Position numbers and translations under genes: made by a program
From: Tatumella citrea
Lineage (GTDB): Bacteria > Pseudomonadota > Gammaproteobacteria > Enterobacterales > Enterobacteriaceae
Assembly: GCF_002163585.1 (NCBI RefSeq)
Contig: NZ_CP015579.1
Location: 806,001 to 870,000, forward strand
Direction of reading: 5' to 3'
DNA: 64,000 nucleotides
Part shown: positions 55,880 to 64,000 of the stretch, in pieces
Numbering within the stretch: position 1 is the stretch's first letter
Layout of the letters: each line of letters opens with the position of its first letter
The notes under the pieces: generated by a model
What the model was told of the DNA's origin: nothing
Database searches by the model: none
What the model saw: the letters and a program-made list of their open reading frames with translations, nothing else

Positions 55880-56959
55880 ATGTCTAAAATTTTTGATTTC
55901 GTAAAACCTGGTGTAGTTACTGGTGAAGATGTACAGAAAATCTTCAAAGTAGCCAAAGAAAATCACTTTGCTCTGCCAGCAGTTAACTGCGTAGGCAGTG
56001 ACTCCATCAATGCGGTACTGGAAGCTGCAGCGAAAGCCAAAGCGCCGGTCATTATTCAGTTCTCTAACGGCGGTGCTGCTTTTGTTGCCGGTAAAGGCTA
56101 TAAAACTGACAAGCCTCAGGGCGCGTCAATCATGGGAGCCATTGCCGGTGCGCATCACGTGCATCTGATGGCAGAAGCCTATGGTGTGCCGGTAATCCTG
56201 CATACTGACCACTGCGCGAAGAAATTACTGCCGTGGATCGACGGGCTGCTGGATGCAGGTGAAGCGCACTTTGCAAAAACCGGTAAACCACTGTTCTCTT
56301 CTCACATGATTGACCTGTCAGAAGAACCGTTGGAAGAAAATATCGAGATCAGCGGTAAATACCTGGCCCGAATGGCTAAAATGGGTATGACGCTGGAAAT
56401 CGAACTGGGTTGTACTGGTGGTGAAGAAGATGGTGTAGATAACTCACACCTGGATAACTCCGCACTTTATACCCAGCCTGAAGATGTTGATTATGCATAC
56501 ACCAAACTGAATGCTATCAGCCCGAACTTCACCATTGCGGCATCCTTCGGTAACGTTCATGGTGTTTACAAACCAGGTAACGTTCAGCTGACTCCAAAAA
56601 TTCTGCGTAACTCTCAGGATTATGTGAGCGAGAAACACGGCCTGCCACATAACTCTCTGAATTTCGTATTCCACGGTGGTTCTGGTTCTTCTGCGGAAGA
56701 GATTAAAGAATCTATCGGTTACGGTGTGATTAAAATGAACATCGATACTGATACACAGTGGGCCAACTGGCACGGTATCCTGGAATTCTACAAAAAGAAC
56801 GAAGGCTACCTGCAGTCACAGCTGGGCAACCCGGAAGGCGATGATAAGCCAAACAAAAAATACTATGACCCTCGCGTCTGGTTACGTGCGGCTCAGAGTT
56901 CAATGGTTGTTCGTCTGGAACAAGCTTTTAAAGAACTTAACGCTATCGACCGCCTGTAA
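55880..56959 (+). CDS. fbaA: Class II fructose-bisphosphate aldolase
   Basis: Zinc aldolase that splits fructose 1,6-bisphosphate. The ATG at 55880 gives MSKIFDFVKPGVVTGEDVQ and 359 residues, the E. coli length; the open frame upstream is not coding. Zinc and active-site motifs: VILHTDHCAKKLLPWIDGL, ELGCTGGEEDGVDNS, FGNVHGVYKPGNV and FVFHGGSGSSAEEI. It lies 86 bases after pgk and ends with a strong terminator. Confidence 0.98.
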   Translation: MSKIFDFVKPGVVTGEDVQKIFKVAKENHFALPAVNCVGSDSINAVLEAAAKAKAPVIIQFSNGGAAFVAGKGYKTDKPQGASIMGAIAGAHHVHLMAEAYGVPVILHTDHCAKKLLPWIDGLLDAGEAHFAKTGKPLFSSHMIDLSEEPLEENIEISGKYLARMAKMGMTLEIELGCTGGEEDGVDNSHLDNSALYTQPEDVDYAYTKLNAISPNFTIAASFGNVHGVYKPGNVQLTPKILRNSQDYVSEKHGLPHNSLNFVFHGGSGSSAEEIKESIGYGVIKMNIDTDTQWANWHGILEFYKKNEGYLQSQLGNPEGDDKPNKKYYDPRVWLRAAQSSMVVRLEQAFKELNAIDRL

Positions 56960-56979
56960 CCACTAAGGTTGTCAGAGAA

Positions 56980-57006
56980 AGCCTGCCGCCTGGCAGGCTT
57001 TTTTTT
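56980..57006 (+). terminator. Intrinsic terminator of fbaA
   Basis: AGCCTGCC-GCCT-GGCAGGCT followed by a run of T residues ending at 57006. Confidence 0.94.
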
Positions 57007-57030
57007 GCCTTTGAGCCGCGCTCAAATCCT

Positions 57031-57076
57031 GCCTGACTGCCTGACTGCCTGACTGCCTGACTGCCTGACTGCCTGA
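57031..57076 (+). repeat. Octamer tandem repeat GCCTGACT, five full copies plus six bases
   Basis: Exact copies at 57031, 57039, 57047, 57055 and 57063 followed by GCCTGA. It lies between the fbaA terminator and the next promoter, outside any gene. The perfect identity suggests recent slippage expansion. Confidence 0.93.
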
Positions 57077-57147
57077 TACCCCGTTAAGCGATATACAGCA
57101 TTATCAGGATCATTAATCTTATTTTATACCGAGTGATATAAAATTAA

Positions 57148-57176
57148 TTGACACCAGGAAGCTCTGGCCTTAAATT
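57148..57176 (+). promoter_or_regulatory. Sigma-70 promoter of the EthD/dehydrogenase operon
   Basis: TTGACA (57148-57153, 6 of 6), a 17-base spacer, then TAAATT (57171-57176, 4 of 6). Spacing is optimal. The predicted start near 57183 falls inside an operator palindrome. Confidence 0.72.
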
Positions 57177-57178
57177 TG

Positions 57179-57190
57179 TACCGATCGGTA
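57179..57190. promoter_or_regulatory. TetR-type operator palindrome at the transcription start
   Basis: TACCGATCGGTA is a perfect 12-base palindrome of the ACCGATCGGT kind bound by several TetR-family repressors. It lies just past the -10 element, the position expected for a repressor. The cognate regulator is not adjacent. Confidence 0.55.
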
Positions 57191-57303
57191 ATTAAATCGC
57201 TAAGGCAGTTGCTACCAGCCCCCGAAACGATCACAGCAAAATAAACCCTGCAATATTCACCGGCCTGTCGCCGGTACATTCACTCTGCTTTTCGGAAATT
57301 ACT

Positions 57304-57621
57304 ATGCACAATTTATCATCACAGGTTATCGTCTATGTTACTTACCAGGGCACTGCCGACAGCCGTTTTGATCGTCTTTACTACACTGAGCACCATCTGC
57401 CGCTGGTCATGCAGGCATGGCAGCAGTACGGTCTGGAGAGTGTCAGTGCTTTCTTTCCGACACATTCACAGAACGGCACTCTGGCAATTTGCGAATGCAT
57501 TTTTCGTGATGAACAGGCTGTTCAGCAGGCATTTAATGCCGAGGATGTGCTCGGCGTAATGCAGGACGTCCCGAAGTTTACCGATCTTATTCCTGCCCGC
57601 ATTCGCGGCGTATCTTTGTAA
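57304..57621 (+). CDS. EthD-family protein
   Basis: A 105-residue protein of the EthD ferredoxin-like dimeric barrel family. The family pattern is an N-terminal strand VIVYVTYQ, then DRLYYTEHHLPLVMQAW (the YYxxHxPL motif) and a C-terminal FTDLIPARIRGVSL. EthD was found with ether-degrading P450 systems, and many relatives degrade or isomerise small organic molecules; the function here is unknown. It is followed 16 bases later by a dehydrogenase gene and probably co-transcribed from the promoter at 57148. Confidence 0.82.
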   Translation: MHNLSSQVIVYVTYQGTADSRFDRLYYTEHHLPLVMQAWQQYGLESVSAFFPTHSQNGTLAICECIFRDEQAVQQAFNAEDVLGVMQDVPKFTDLIPARIRGVSL

Positions 57622-57637
57622 TCAGAAGGAGTGTGTG

Positions 57638-58504
57638 ATGGAGTATGGCTTAATTGGATTAGGGGCTATGGGCCGTGGAATTGCTGGCCGGTTACTGGCG
57701 GCAGGGCACACTGTGAAATGCTGGACCCGTTCCGGCAATGTTATGCCGGGGATTATAGCGGTGAAAACTCCGGCAGAAGTATTCCAGACTGATGCTGTAC
57801 TGACGATGCTGTCTGATGATGCAGCAATTCGCGAAGTGGTCTTTGCCAGTGATTTCTTCAGCCTGTGTCGGCCAGGGGTAATTCATGTCGTCAGTTCCAC
57901 ACTGTCTGTGGCTATGTCAGAACAACTGACAGACTACCATCGTGAGGCTGGAATCGGCTTTATTGCGGCCCCGGTACTGGGCCGCCCGGATGTTGCTGCC
58001 CGGGGGGAACTGAATATCCTTGCGGCTGGTGATCCGGATTTAATTGCCAGGGCTGAGCCGCTGTTTCAGGCAATCGGCAGAAAAGTATGGTCTCTGGGGG
58101 ATCATCCTCCTGCCGCTCATGCTGCCAAAATTGCCTGTAACATGATGATTGCGATGTCTATTGAAGCAATGGCAGAGGCAGTCGCTCTGACTGATGTAAA
58201 CGGAGTACCCCGTAGTGACTTCTTTGAACTGATTCTGGGCACTCTGTTTGGAGGGAGATCTTACCAGGTTTATTCTCAGCTGATTGCCGAAGGCGAATAT
58301 GTACCCGGCTTTAAAGCTAATCTTGGATTGAAAGATCTCAATCTCGCCACTGAAGCTGCGACACAACTGGCAGCGCCATTACCTATGTTGTCAGCAGTCC
58401 ATCAGCAAATGTCACGCGCTATTGAGGCTGGGGGCGGGGAGCGAGACTGGTCCATTATGGCAGACTACACGTTGCGTTCCAGTCAGCCTAAAAAACCTGG
58501 ATAA
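57638..58504 (+). CDS. Beta-hydroxyacid dehydrogenase (3-hydroxyisobutyrate dehydrogenase family)
   Basis: NAD(P)-dependent oxidoreductase of the 6-phosphogluconate-dehydrogenase-like group, 288 residues. N-terminal cofactor loop MEYGLIGLGAMGRGIAGRLL, substrate segment VSSTLSVAMS, and the catalytic lysine in HAAKIACNMMIAMSIEAMAEAVAL near residue 168. FIAAPVLGRPDVAARGELNILAAGDP resembles glyoxylate/succinic-semialdehyde reductases and imine reductases. A GTG lies one codon upstream, but AAGGAG fits the ATG better. It forms a two-gene insertion with the EthD gene between fbaA and mscS, absent in E. coli; a small aldehyde or imine is a possible substrate. Confidence 0.85.
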   Translation: MEYGLIGLGAMGRGIAGRLLAAGHTVKCWTRSGNVMPGIIAVKTPAEVFQTDAVLTMLSDDAAIREVVFASDFFSLCRPGVIHVVSSTLSVAMSEQLTDYHREAGIGFIAAPVLGRPDVAARGELNILAAGDPDLIARAEPLFQAIGRKVWSLGDHPPAAHAAKIACNMMIAMSIEAMAEAVALTDVNGVPRSDFFELILGTLFGGRSYQVYSQLIAEGEYVPGFKANLGLKDLNLATEAATQLAAPLPMLSAVHQQMSRAIEAGGGERDWSIMADYTLRSSQPKKPG

Positions 58505-58684
58505 TTCCGCCATTTAGACTGAGAAATCTCAATAACCGATAAGGTCAGGTAATAATTTCCTAAAATTGGCTGCTCATTCGCTGGCAGATTTGGCAATCTG
58601 CCATTTATTGTTTACCCTTTGCGCTGAGTGGCTGAGAGATCAGCTTCTGTGGTTTCATTCGGGAATTTATTACAGGATTATTCG

Positions 58685-59554
58685 ATGCAAGACTTAAACG
58701 TCGTTGACAGCATTCACAATGCCGGCAGTTGGCTGGCACGTAATCAGGAACTGTTACTGAGCTATGCGGTAAACGTTGCCGCGGCGCTGGCTATTTTGTT
58801 TGTTGGTTTTATTATTGCCCGGGTATTATCTAATGGCTTTAACAAACTCCTGCTGGCGCGCAGTATTGACCAAACCGTCGCCGACTTTTTATCGGTGCTG
58901 GTGCGCTATGTCATCATTGCCTTCACGCTGATTGCCGCACTGAGCCGCGTCGGAGTTCAGACCGCTTCGGTGATTGCGGTATTGGGTGCCGTAGGTTTAG
59001 CCGTGGGTCTGGCATTGCAGGGATCCCTGTCAAACTTTGCAGCAGGTGTACTGCTGGTGACTTTCCGTCCGTTCCGCGTGGGTGAATTTGTGGATATCGG
59101 CGGGGCCTCCGGTACCGTGGTGAGTGTGCAAATTTTCTCAACTACGCTGCGTACCTCCGACGGCAACATTGTAGTGGTGCCTAACGGTGGAATTATCTCG
59201 AGCAAAATCATCAACTATAATCGTGAACCTCTAAGCCGTAGCCATTTCATTATTGGTGTATCGTACGATGCGGATATTGATCAGGTCTTTACGGTATTAC
59301 GTCAGGTGGTCGAAGCTGAACAGCGTGTCATTAAAGACAAACCGATCGTGGTGGCGCTGAATGAAATGGGCGCATCAACACTGAATGTGATTGTCCGTTG
59401 CTGGACCACTTATAACGATCAGACTCAGACTTACTGGGATCTGATGGCTGCCTTTAAACGGGCGCTGGATGCCAACAGTATTGGTATTCCTTATCCGCAG
59501 ATGGATGTGCATATCATCAATCCTCCGGCGGCAAGGGCTGAAGAAAAAGCGTAA
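58685..59554 (+). CDS. mscS: Small-conductance mechanosensitive channel MscS
   Basis: Heptameric inner-membrane channel that opens on hypo-osmotic shock. The ATG giving [20 protein letters not shown] yields 289 residues, close to the 286 of E. coli; earlier in-frame codons are not conserved. Three membrane helices; the pore helix is the Gly/Ala-rich [24 protein letters not shown], followed by [19 protein letters not shown] and the cytosolic cage. A perfect hairpin (CCTGCCAGTG/CACTGGCAGG, 59564-59590) follows. Confidence 0.95.
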   Translation: MQDLNVVDSIHNAGSWLARNQELLLSYAVNVAAALAILFVGFIIARVLSNGFNKLLLARSIDQTVADFLSVLVRYVIIAFTLIAALSRVGVQTASVIAVLGAVGLAVGLALQGSLSNFAAGVLLVTFRPFRVGEFVDIGGASGTVVSVQIFSTTLRTSDGNIVVVPNGGIISSKIINYNREPLSRSHFIIGVSYDADIDQVFTVLRQVVEAEQRVIKDKPIVVALNEMGASTLNVIVRCWTTYNDQTQTYWDLMAAFKRALDANSIGIPYPQMDVHIINPPAARAEEKA

Positions 59555-59563
59555 ACATCTCTG

Positions 59564-59590
59564 CCTGCCAGTGTAAATATCACTGGCAGG
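59564..59590 (+). terminator. Hairpin after mscS
   Basis: CCTGCCAGTG-TAAATAT-CACTGGCAGG, a perfect ten-base-pair stem ten bases after the mscS stop; followed by CCCCGATTTT, so the T-run is delayed. Confidence 0.65.
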
Positions 59591-59701
59591 CCCCGATTTT
59601 CCCCGCCTGATTAATTTTCCTAATTACTGATAAGTTCTTTCCATTTCACTTTCTGCTGAAAAATCGCCAGACTCTGCGCATTGATTGCCGGAGAACACTC
59701 T

Positions 59702-60331
59702 ATGTTATTCTATTTACAAGGAATTACCCTTGGGGCGGCGCTTATCCTGCCGTTGGGGCCACAAAATACACTGATTCTGAATCAGGGAATATTACGCCGC
59801 TATGCCCTGATGGCGGCCAGCTTTTGTATTCTGAGTGATGTGGTGCTGATTTGCGCGGGGGTATTTGGCGGCAGTGCCGTTCTGCAACACTCACCGCTGG
59901 CGCTGCAGTTTATCACCTGGGCGGGTTGTGCCTTTCTGTTGTGGTATGGATGGGGAACCTTACGCCAGGCCTTGCGTCCGGCAGTGGCAGGGAATGATTC
60001 GCAATCTGTTCAGCAACAGCGGTTTAAAATCCTGCTGACCTTAATTGCGGTTACCTGGCTTAATCCTCATGTCTACCTGGACACCTTTGTGGTGCTCGGT
60101 AGCCTGGGAAGCCAGGTTCCGGCAGAGTCCCGGGTGTGGTTTGTTCTGGGGGCTGTAACAGCATCGGTGGTCTGGTTTTATGCTCTGGCATTGCTGGCCA
60201 GCGGGTTGTCTCCGTGGCTTAAGCAGGGGCGTACCCAGCAGGTGATTAATCTGCTGGTCGCCGCCATGATGTTTTATCTGGCCATCAGACTGGGTAGCGA
60301 AGGCGTCGCTATGCTGCGTGGCGCATTGTAA
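59702..60331 (+). CDS. argO: Arginine exporter ArgO
   Basis: LysE-family inner-membrane exporter of arginine (and canavanine). 209 residues with about six helices from [29 protein letters not shown], the LysE signature, and [22 protein letters not shown] precedes the ATG. In E. coli argO is activated by ArgP with arginine, and argP lies nearby here too (61.2-62.1 kb). Confidence 0.95.
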   Translation: MLFYLQGITLGAALILPLGPQNTLILNQGILRRYALMAASFCILSDVVLICAGVFGGSAVLQHSPLALQFITWAGCAFLLWYGWGTLRQALRPAVAGNDSQSVQQQRFKILLTLIAVTWLNPHVYLDTFVVLGSLGSQVPAESRVWFVLGAVTASVVWFYALALLASGLSPWLKQGRTQQVINLLVAAMMFYLAIRLGSEGVAMLRGAL

Positions 60332-60430
60332 AACTGTGTCTGACGACGAACTTTCAGACGGCAGCCCACTCCAATTTGCCAGTATTGCCTGTAATCTCAG
60401 GCGATAAATTGCAGACAGGGAACCCTTACC

Positions 60431-61168
60431 GTGAAATTATTTCAGATCGTTATCCCTGCCATTCTGGCGGGAAGTTTAACCTCACTAGCGGCGCTGGCCG
60501 GAGAAGTACCGGACTCACCGCATATCTCCACCTCCGGTCATGCTTCGGTTCAGGCAAAGCCGGATATGGCGACCCTCAGCATTGTGGTACAGCTGACAGC
60601 GCAACAGGCTGCTGATGCTAAAAAACAGGTGGATGCACGGGTCGCAAAATATTTTGATTTTCTGCACAGCCAGGGGATTGAGAATAAAGATATCGATGCA
60701 GCCAATATCAGTACCCAGCCGCAATATGATTACAGCAAGCAGGGGAAACCTCAGCTAACGGGTTATCAGGCGACCCGCCAGGTGACGGTTACAGTGAGGA
60801 ATATTGATAAACTCAATGATCTGCTGGATGGTGCACTGAAAGGTGGTCTGAATGAAATCCGTTCAGTCACTCCCGGGGTAGCGGATGCTGCCCGTTATCA
60901 ACAGCAGGCCCGGCAGGAAGCGATTAAAGATGCGATTAGTCAGGCTCAGGTTCTGGCCGCCGGTTTCCATGCAGAACTGGGGCCAGTCTGGAGCATTCAG
61001 TATCATACAGAGAATGCCCGTCCACAGCCGGTGATGCGGATGTATGCTCTGGCAAAAGCCAGCGCAGATACCACCCCGCAGGAAACCTATCAACAGCAGA
61101 GCATTAATTTTGATGACGAGCTGAACGTGGTATTTGAACTGAAACCACAACCTGCAGCGACGAACTAA
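60431..61168 (+). CDS. yggE: SIMPL domain protein YggE, exported
   Basis: A 245-residue periplasmic SIMPL/DUF541 protein; E. coli YggE lowers oxidative stress by an unknown route. Start codon is GTG with AGGGAA upstream. Signal peptide KLFQIVIPAILAGSLTSLAALAG, mature start EVPDSPHISTSGHASVQAKPDMATLSIVVQ (SIMPL signature), DAANISTQPQYDYS and RQVTVTVRNIDKLNDLLDGALKGG. It is convergent with argP, 17 bases apart. Confidence 0.93.
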   Translation: MKLFQIVIPAILAGSLTSLAALAGEVPDSPHISTSGHASVQAKPDMATLSIVVQLTAQQAADAKKQVDARVAKYFDFLHSQGIENKDIDAANISTQPQYDYSKQGKPQLTGYQATRQVTVTVRNIDKLNDLLDGALKGGLNEIRSVTPGVADAARYQQQARQEAIKDAISQAQVLAAGFHAELGPVWSIQYHTENARPQPVMRMYALAKASADTTPQETYQQQSINFDDELNVVFELKPQPAATN

Positions 61169-61185
61169 CGTCGCGGGCAGGGGGG

Positions 61186-62121
61186 TTAGCGAGCCTGGCC
61201 GGTGGGAGAATTGTCACTGGCCGGGAAATCGTCCTGTCGTAATACTCCGTGGCCATGTTCCAGTAGCGCGTCAGTTACCCGTCGCATTAACCGGCTTTCA
61301 GGGGCAAAACGGTGCCAGTACAGCATCCGCCGTTGATAAAGCCCGGGGGTTAAATCAACCAGCTCGCCGCGGGCTAATTCACCACCAATCTGCAGATGTG
61401 GGATCATACAACAGACTGAACCTTGTCTGGCCAACTGAACAAAGGCTTCGGACGAATTGACGATATGACAGGGAACACTGCCCGGTGGTAAATCGAAATA
61501 TTGCTGCAGGAAAGCCTGATGCATATCATCCAGGTGGTCGAACGCGACCGCCGGAGCTTTCAGCAGTGCAGAACGGGTGACTCCGTTTGGGAAATAGCGT
61601 TTGGCGAATTCCGGCGACGCAACAAACAGATAATCGAGTGCACCGAGCTGATCGACAAGACAGCTGGGCAGGGCCTGAGGCTGGATACTGACGGCACCTA
61701 CTACTTCACCCCGCCGTAAGCGTTCCTGAGTGCGGCTTTCATCTTCTACCTGTAAGTTCAGACGTACCGGTGAGTCTGCCAGCACATCTTTCAGGGCGGG
61801 TAACAGCCAGGTTGCCAGACTGTCGGCGTTGACCGCAATTGACAGCAACAGCGGTGTACTGCCTCCGGTTTCATCGGCCAGCCACTGTTCTTCCAGCATT
61901 TCAACCTGATGCAGTAACGCCAGTAACTTCTGGCCCTGTTCGGTCGGGCGTGGCGGTACAGTGCGCACCAGTAACGGTTGGCCAAACAGATTCTCAAGCT
62001 GTTTAATTCGCTGCGATACTGCAGACTGGGTAATACAAAGTTTTTGTGCGGCACGTTCAAAGCCGCGCTCGCGAATAACTGCATCCAGGGCCTGAAGGGT
62101 TCGGTAATCCGGGCGTTTCAT
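61186..62121 (-). CDS. argP: LysR-type regulator ArgP
   Basis: LysR-family regulator (also IciA) that activates argO with arginine and controls lysine and dapB genes. ATG giving [19 protein letters not shown], the E. coli start; the frame is open 41 codons upstream but is not conserved. Helix-turn-helix [24 protein letters not shown] at residues 19-42. 311 residues, 14 longer than E. coli, because of a C-terminal tail [15 protein letters not shown]. Divergent from rpiA as in E. coli. Confidence 0.96.
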   Translation of the reverse strand: MKRPDYRTLQALDAVIRERGFERAAQKLCITQSAVSQRIKQLENLFGQPLLVRTVPPRPTEQGQKLLALLHQVEMLEEQWLADETGGSTPLLLSIAVNADSLATWLLPALKDVLADSPVRLNLQVEDESRTQERLRRGEVVGAVSIQPQALPSCLVDQLGALDYLFVASPEFAKRYFPNGVTRSALLKAPAVAFDHLDDMHQAFLQQYFDLPPGSVPCHIVNSSEAFVQLARQGSVCCMIPHLQIGGELARGELVDLTPGLYQRRMLYWHRFAPESRLMRRVTDALLEHGHGVLRQDDFPASDNSPTGQAR

Positions 62122-62311
62122 AGTTTTGCTCTCTGCTTCAGGGGGGACGTATCCTGCATTATAGTGTTTGCTTTGTGCTGTAAGCCGCATTGTCAGAAAA
62201 AATTTGCGGTTCGCAATAGAATCCACGCAATCCGGCAGCAACATTAATTTTTTTTCCTGCTGCTTGTTTTATACTACGCCAACGAACAGAGCGCACAGGT
62301 TTAAACATATC

Positions 62312-62977
62312 ATGAGCCGGGATGAACTTAAAAAAGCGGTAGGCTGGGCAGCACTGAAGTATGTTCAGCCGGGAACAGTGGTCGGTGTAGGTACCGGCAC
62401 CACTGCAGCCCATTTTATCGATGCATTAGCGACAATAAAACATGACATCGAAGGAGCGGTTTCCAGCTCCGAAGCCTCGACAGAAAAATTACTTAGCTAT
62501 GGAATTCAGGTTTTTGACCTGAATACTATCGATCGTTTGTCGGTGTATGTTGATGGTGCAGATGAAATTAACCCGCAGATGCAAATGATCAAAGGTGGCG
62601 GGGCCGCACTGACCCGTGAAAAAATTGTCGCCGCAGTGGCGGATAAATTTATCTGTATTGCTGATGACACTAAACAGGTCGATGTACTGGGACGTTTTCC
62701 CCTGCCGGTTGAAGTCATTCCGATGGCAAGATCTTATGTAGCCCGTCAGTTAGTCAAAATGGGGGGACTGCCGGAGTATCGTCAGAATGTGCTGACTGAT
62801 AACGGTAATATTATTCTCGATGTTCATAATCTGAGTATCGTAAATCCACGCGAACTGGAAATTATGATTAATGCACTGCCGGGTGTAGTAACAGTAGGAC
62901 TGTTTGCTGCCAGGGGGGCTGATGTGGCGTTGATTGGTACCGATAACGGCGTGATTACACTGACTAAAGACGACTGA
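62312..62977 (+). CDS. rpiA: Ribose-5-phosphate isomerase A
   Basis: Interconverts ribose 5-phosphate and ribulose 5-phosphate. The ATG at 62312 gives [19 protein letters not shown] and 221 residues; the open frame upstream is not conserved. Motifs: [53 protein letters not shown], and [13 protein letters not shown]. The stop codon lies inside the loop of its terminator. Confidence 0.97.
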   Translation: MSRDELKKAVGWAALKYVQPGTVVGVGTGTTAAHFIDALATIKHDIEGAVSSSEASTEKLLSYGIQVFDLNTIDRLSVYVDGADEINPQMQMIKGGGAALTREKIVAAVADKFICIADDTKQVDVLGRFPLPVEVIPMARSYVARQLVKMGGLPEYRQNVLTDNGNIILDVHNLSIVNPRELEIMINALPGVVTVGLFAARGADVALIGTDNGVITLTKDD

Positions 62978-62993
62978 GTGTCGTCTTTTTTTT
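62966..62993 (+). terminator. Intrinsic terminator of rpiA overlapping its stop
   Basis: AAAGACGAC-TGAGT-GTCGTCTTT followed by more T residues. The TGA stop is in the loop, so the stem includes the last codons. Confidence 0.93.
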
Positions 62994-63213
62994 ATCGCTG
63001 ATTTTAGTGATTTATATCACAGTTTAGTCAACCCTTGATAAAATCTGCTTTCCGGCAGGGTGGAGAATCTGATTTTCCCCGCAATCTGCTGAAGCCCACT
63101 GTCGGGCATGCTGCCAGGGCAATCGGTTTCTGTTGCCCGCAGCGTAATATTTGTTATGTTGACAGAAGAAATTCTTATATTCCTCTCATTATCGTTAACC
63201 ATAAGGTCGGGCA

Positions 63214-64000
63214 ATGGCAAAGGTATCACTCGAGAAAGATAAAATTAAGTTCCTGCTGGTGGAAGGTGTCCATCAGACAGCACTGGATAATTTACGCGCA
63301 GCAGGTTACACCAACATCGAATTCCACAAAGGAGCGCTGGATACTGAAGCCCTGAAAGAGTCGATTCGTGATGCGCACTTTATCGGTATCCGTTCCCGTT
63401 CCCAGTTAACCGAAGAAGTTTTCGCTGCGGCCGAAAAACTGGTCGCTGTCGGCTGCTTCTGTATCGGAACCAACCAGGTTGATCTGGATGCTGCCGGTAA
63501 ACGTGGTATTCCGGTATTTAATGCACCGTTCTCAAACACTCGTTCTGTGGCAGAACTGGTGATTGGTGAACTGCTGCTGTTGCTGCGTGGAATTCCTGAA
63601 GCCAATGCCAAAGCTCACCGTGGTATCTGGAATAAAAATGCCAAAGGTTCCTTCGAAGCCCGTGGTAAAAAACTGGGGATCGTGGGTTACGGTCATATCG
63701 GCATGCAGCTGGGAGTGTTGGCGGAAAGCCTGGGTATGCATGTGTTCTTCTATGATGTGGAAGACAAACTGCCGTTAGGTAATGCCACTCAGGTGAAAGG
63801 ATTGCACGACCTGCTGGCAATGAGCGATGTGGTCACTCTGCATGTTCCTGAAACACCGAACACCCAAAATATGATTGGTGCTGAAGAACTGGCCGCGATG
63901 AAAAAAGGCGGATTGTTGATCAATGCCTCACGCGGAACTGTTATCGATATCCCGGCGTTGTGTGAAGCTCTGGCCAGCAAACATGTCGGTGGGGCTGCCA
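63214..64000 (+). CDS. serA: D-3-phosphoglycerate dehydrogenase SerA (partial)
   Basis: First enzyme of serine biosynthesis, NAD-dependent. The N-terminal 262 residues are present and the gene runs off the right edge. Start MAKVSLEKDKIKFLLVEGVHQ is the E. coli start. Visible: FIGIRSRSQLTEEVFAAAEKL, FNAPFSNTRSVAELVIGELL, the NAD motif GIVGYGHIGMQLGVLAESLG, and GGLLINASRGTVIDIPALCEAL. Convergent or upstream genes in E. coli (ygfA, ssrS) lie beyond the edge. Confidence 0.98.
   Translation, partial: MAKVSLEKDKIKFLLVEGVHQTALDNLRAAGYTNIEFHKGALDTEALKESIRDAHFIGIRSRSQLTEEVFAAAEKLVAVGCFCIGTNQVDLDAAGKRGIPVFNAPFSNTRSVAELVIGELLLLLRGIPEANAKAHRGIWNKNAKGSFEARGKKLGIVGYGHIGMQLGVLAESLGMHVFFYDVEDKLPLGNATQVKGLHDLLAMSDVVTLHVPETPNTQNMIGAEELAAMKKGGLLINASRGTVIDIPALCEALASKHVGGAA

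Larger units (their letters stand above)
56960..57303. other. fbaA downstream region with tandem repeat and regulated promoter
   Basis: 344 bases holding the fbaA terminator, a hairpin TTGAGC-CGC-GCTCAA (57011-57025), an 8-base tandem repeat (57031-57076) and a promoter/operator pair (57148-57190) for the EthD-like gene. No gene is seen. Confidence 0.75.

Noticed and set aside
1..64000. Search for CRISPR arrays, insertion sequences, prophage genes, tRNA and rRNA
   Set aside because: No regularly spaced repeats, transposase or phage-like proteins, CCA-ended cloverleaf or rRNA signatures were noticed by reading.

Overview
The window is a chromosomal segment of an enteric gammaproteobacterium of the order Enterobacterales. 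Gene order and protein sequences are closest to the Escherichia coli serA-rpiA-argP...tktA-speB-speA-metK-galP...speC region. Several genes that E. coli has here are absent (endA, yggU, ansB/yggM, nupG), and plant-associate-like accessory genes are present. A member of the Erwiniaceae, possibly Tatumella-like because it carries a full nar system, is my best guess. That is an inference from memory, not a search result. No tRNA, rRNA, insertion sequence, prophage or CRISPR array was seen.

Layout. (1) 1-9.5 kb, all on the minus strand: nirB-nirD, then narK-narG-narH (narH runs off the left edge). Nitrate uptake, respiratory nitrate reduction and NADH-dependent nitrite reduction are side by side, with a perfect FNR box upstream of nirB. 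(2) 9.7-18.4 kb, a mixed accessory segment: a secreted helical LEA-like protein, cytoplasmic trehalase treF (apparent ATC start codon), the divergent qorB/HxlR pair, a Fur-box-preceded ferric-siderophore reductase with a PadR regulator, a SelW-like protein, an AcuI-type reductase, and a MocR regulator divergent from a 54-codon small ORF. (3) 18.9-37 kb, the conserved block: speC, mltC-yggX-mutY, trmB-yggL-yggN, yggS-yggT-rdgB-hemW, yggR, a chagasin-type protease inhibitor, galP, sprT, rsmE, gshB, yqgE, yqgF and metK. (4) 37.7-41.3 kb: speA, speB and a YidB-like gene. With speC this gives both routes to putrescine. (5) 41.4-50.8 kb: an accessory catabolic cassette of an IclR regulator, an AMP-dependent CoA ligase, a zinc alcohol dehydrogenase, a crotonase, an MFS permease, an SfnB-like flavoprotein, an M20 amidohydrolase and an OprD porin. 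(6) 51.2-64 kb: tktA, epd-pgk-fbaA, a two-gene insertion (EthD-like protein and beta-hydroxyacid dehydrogenase) behind a likely TetR-controlled promoter, then mscS, argO, yggE, argP, rpiA and serA (cut by the right edge).

How the genes work together. Part 1 supports anaerobic growth on nitrate. tktA, rpiA, epd, pgk and fbaA are central sugar metabolism with a consensus Cra site upstream of epd. metK supplies AdoMet, and speA/speB/speC supply polyamines. galP has two GalR-type operators and a CRP site. The most novel-looking unit is the 41.4-50.8 kb cassette. Its parts suggest that an amide- or ester-like conjugate crosses the outer membrane through the porin and the inner membrane through the permease, is hydrolysed by the M20 enzyme, and that the freed acid is CoA-activated and processed by the crotonase and flavoprotein. 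Its substrate cannot be read from sequence.
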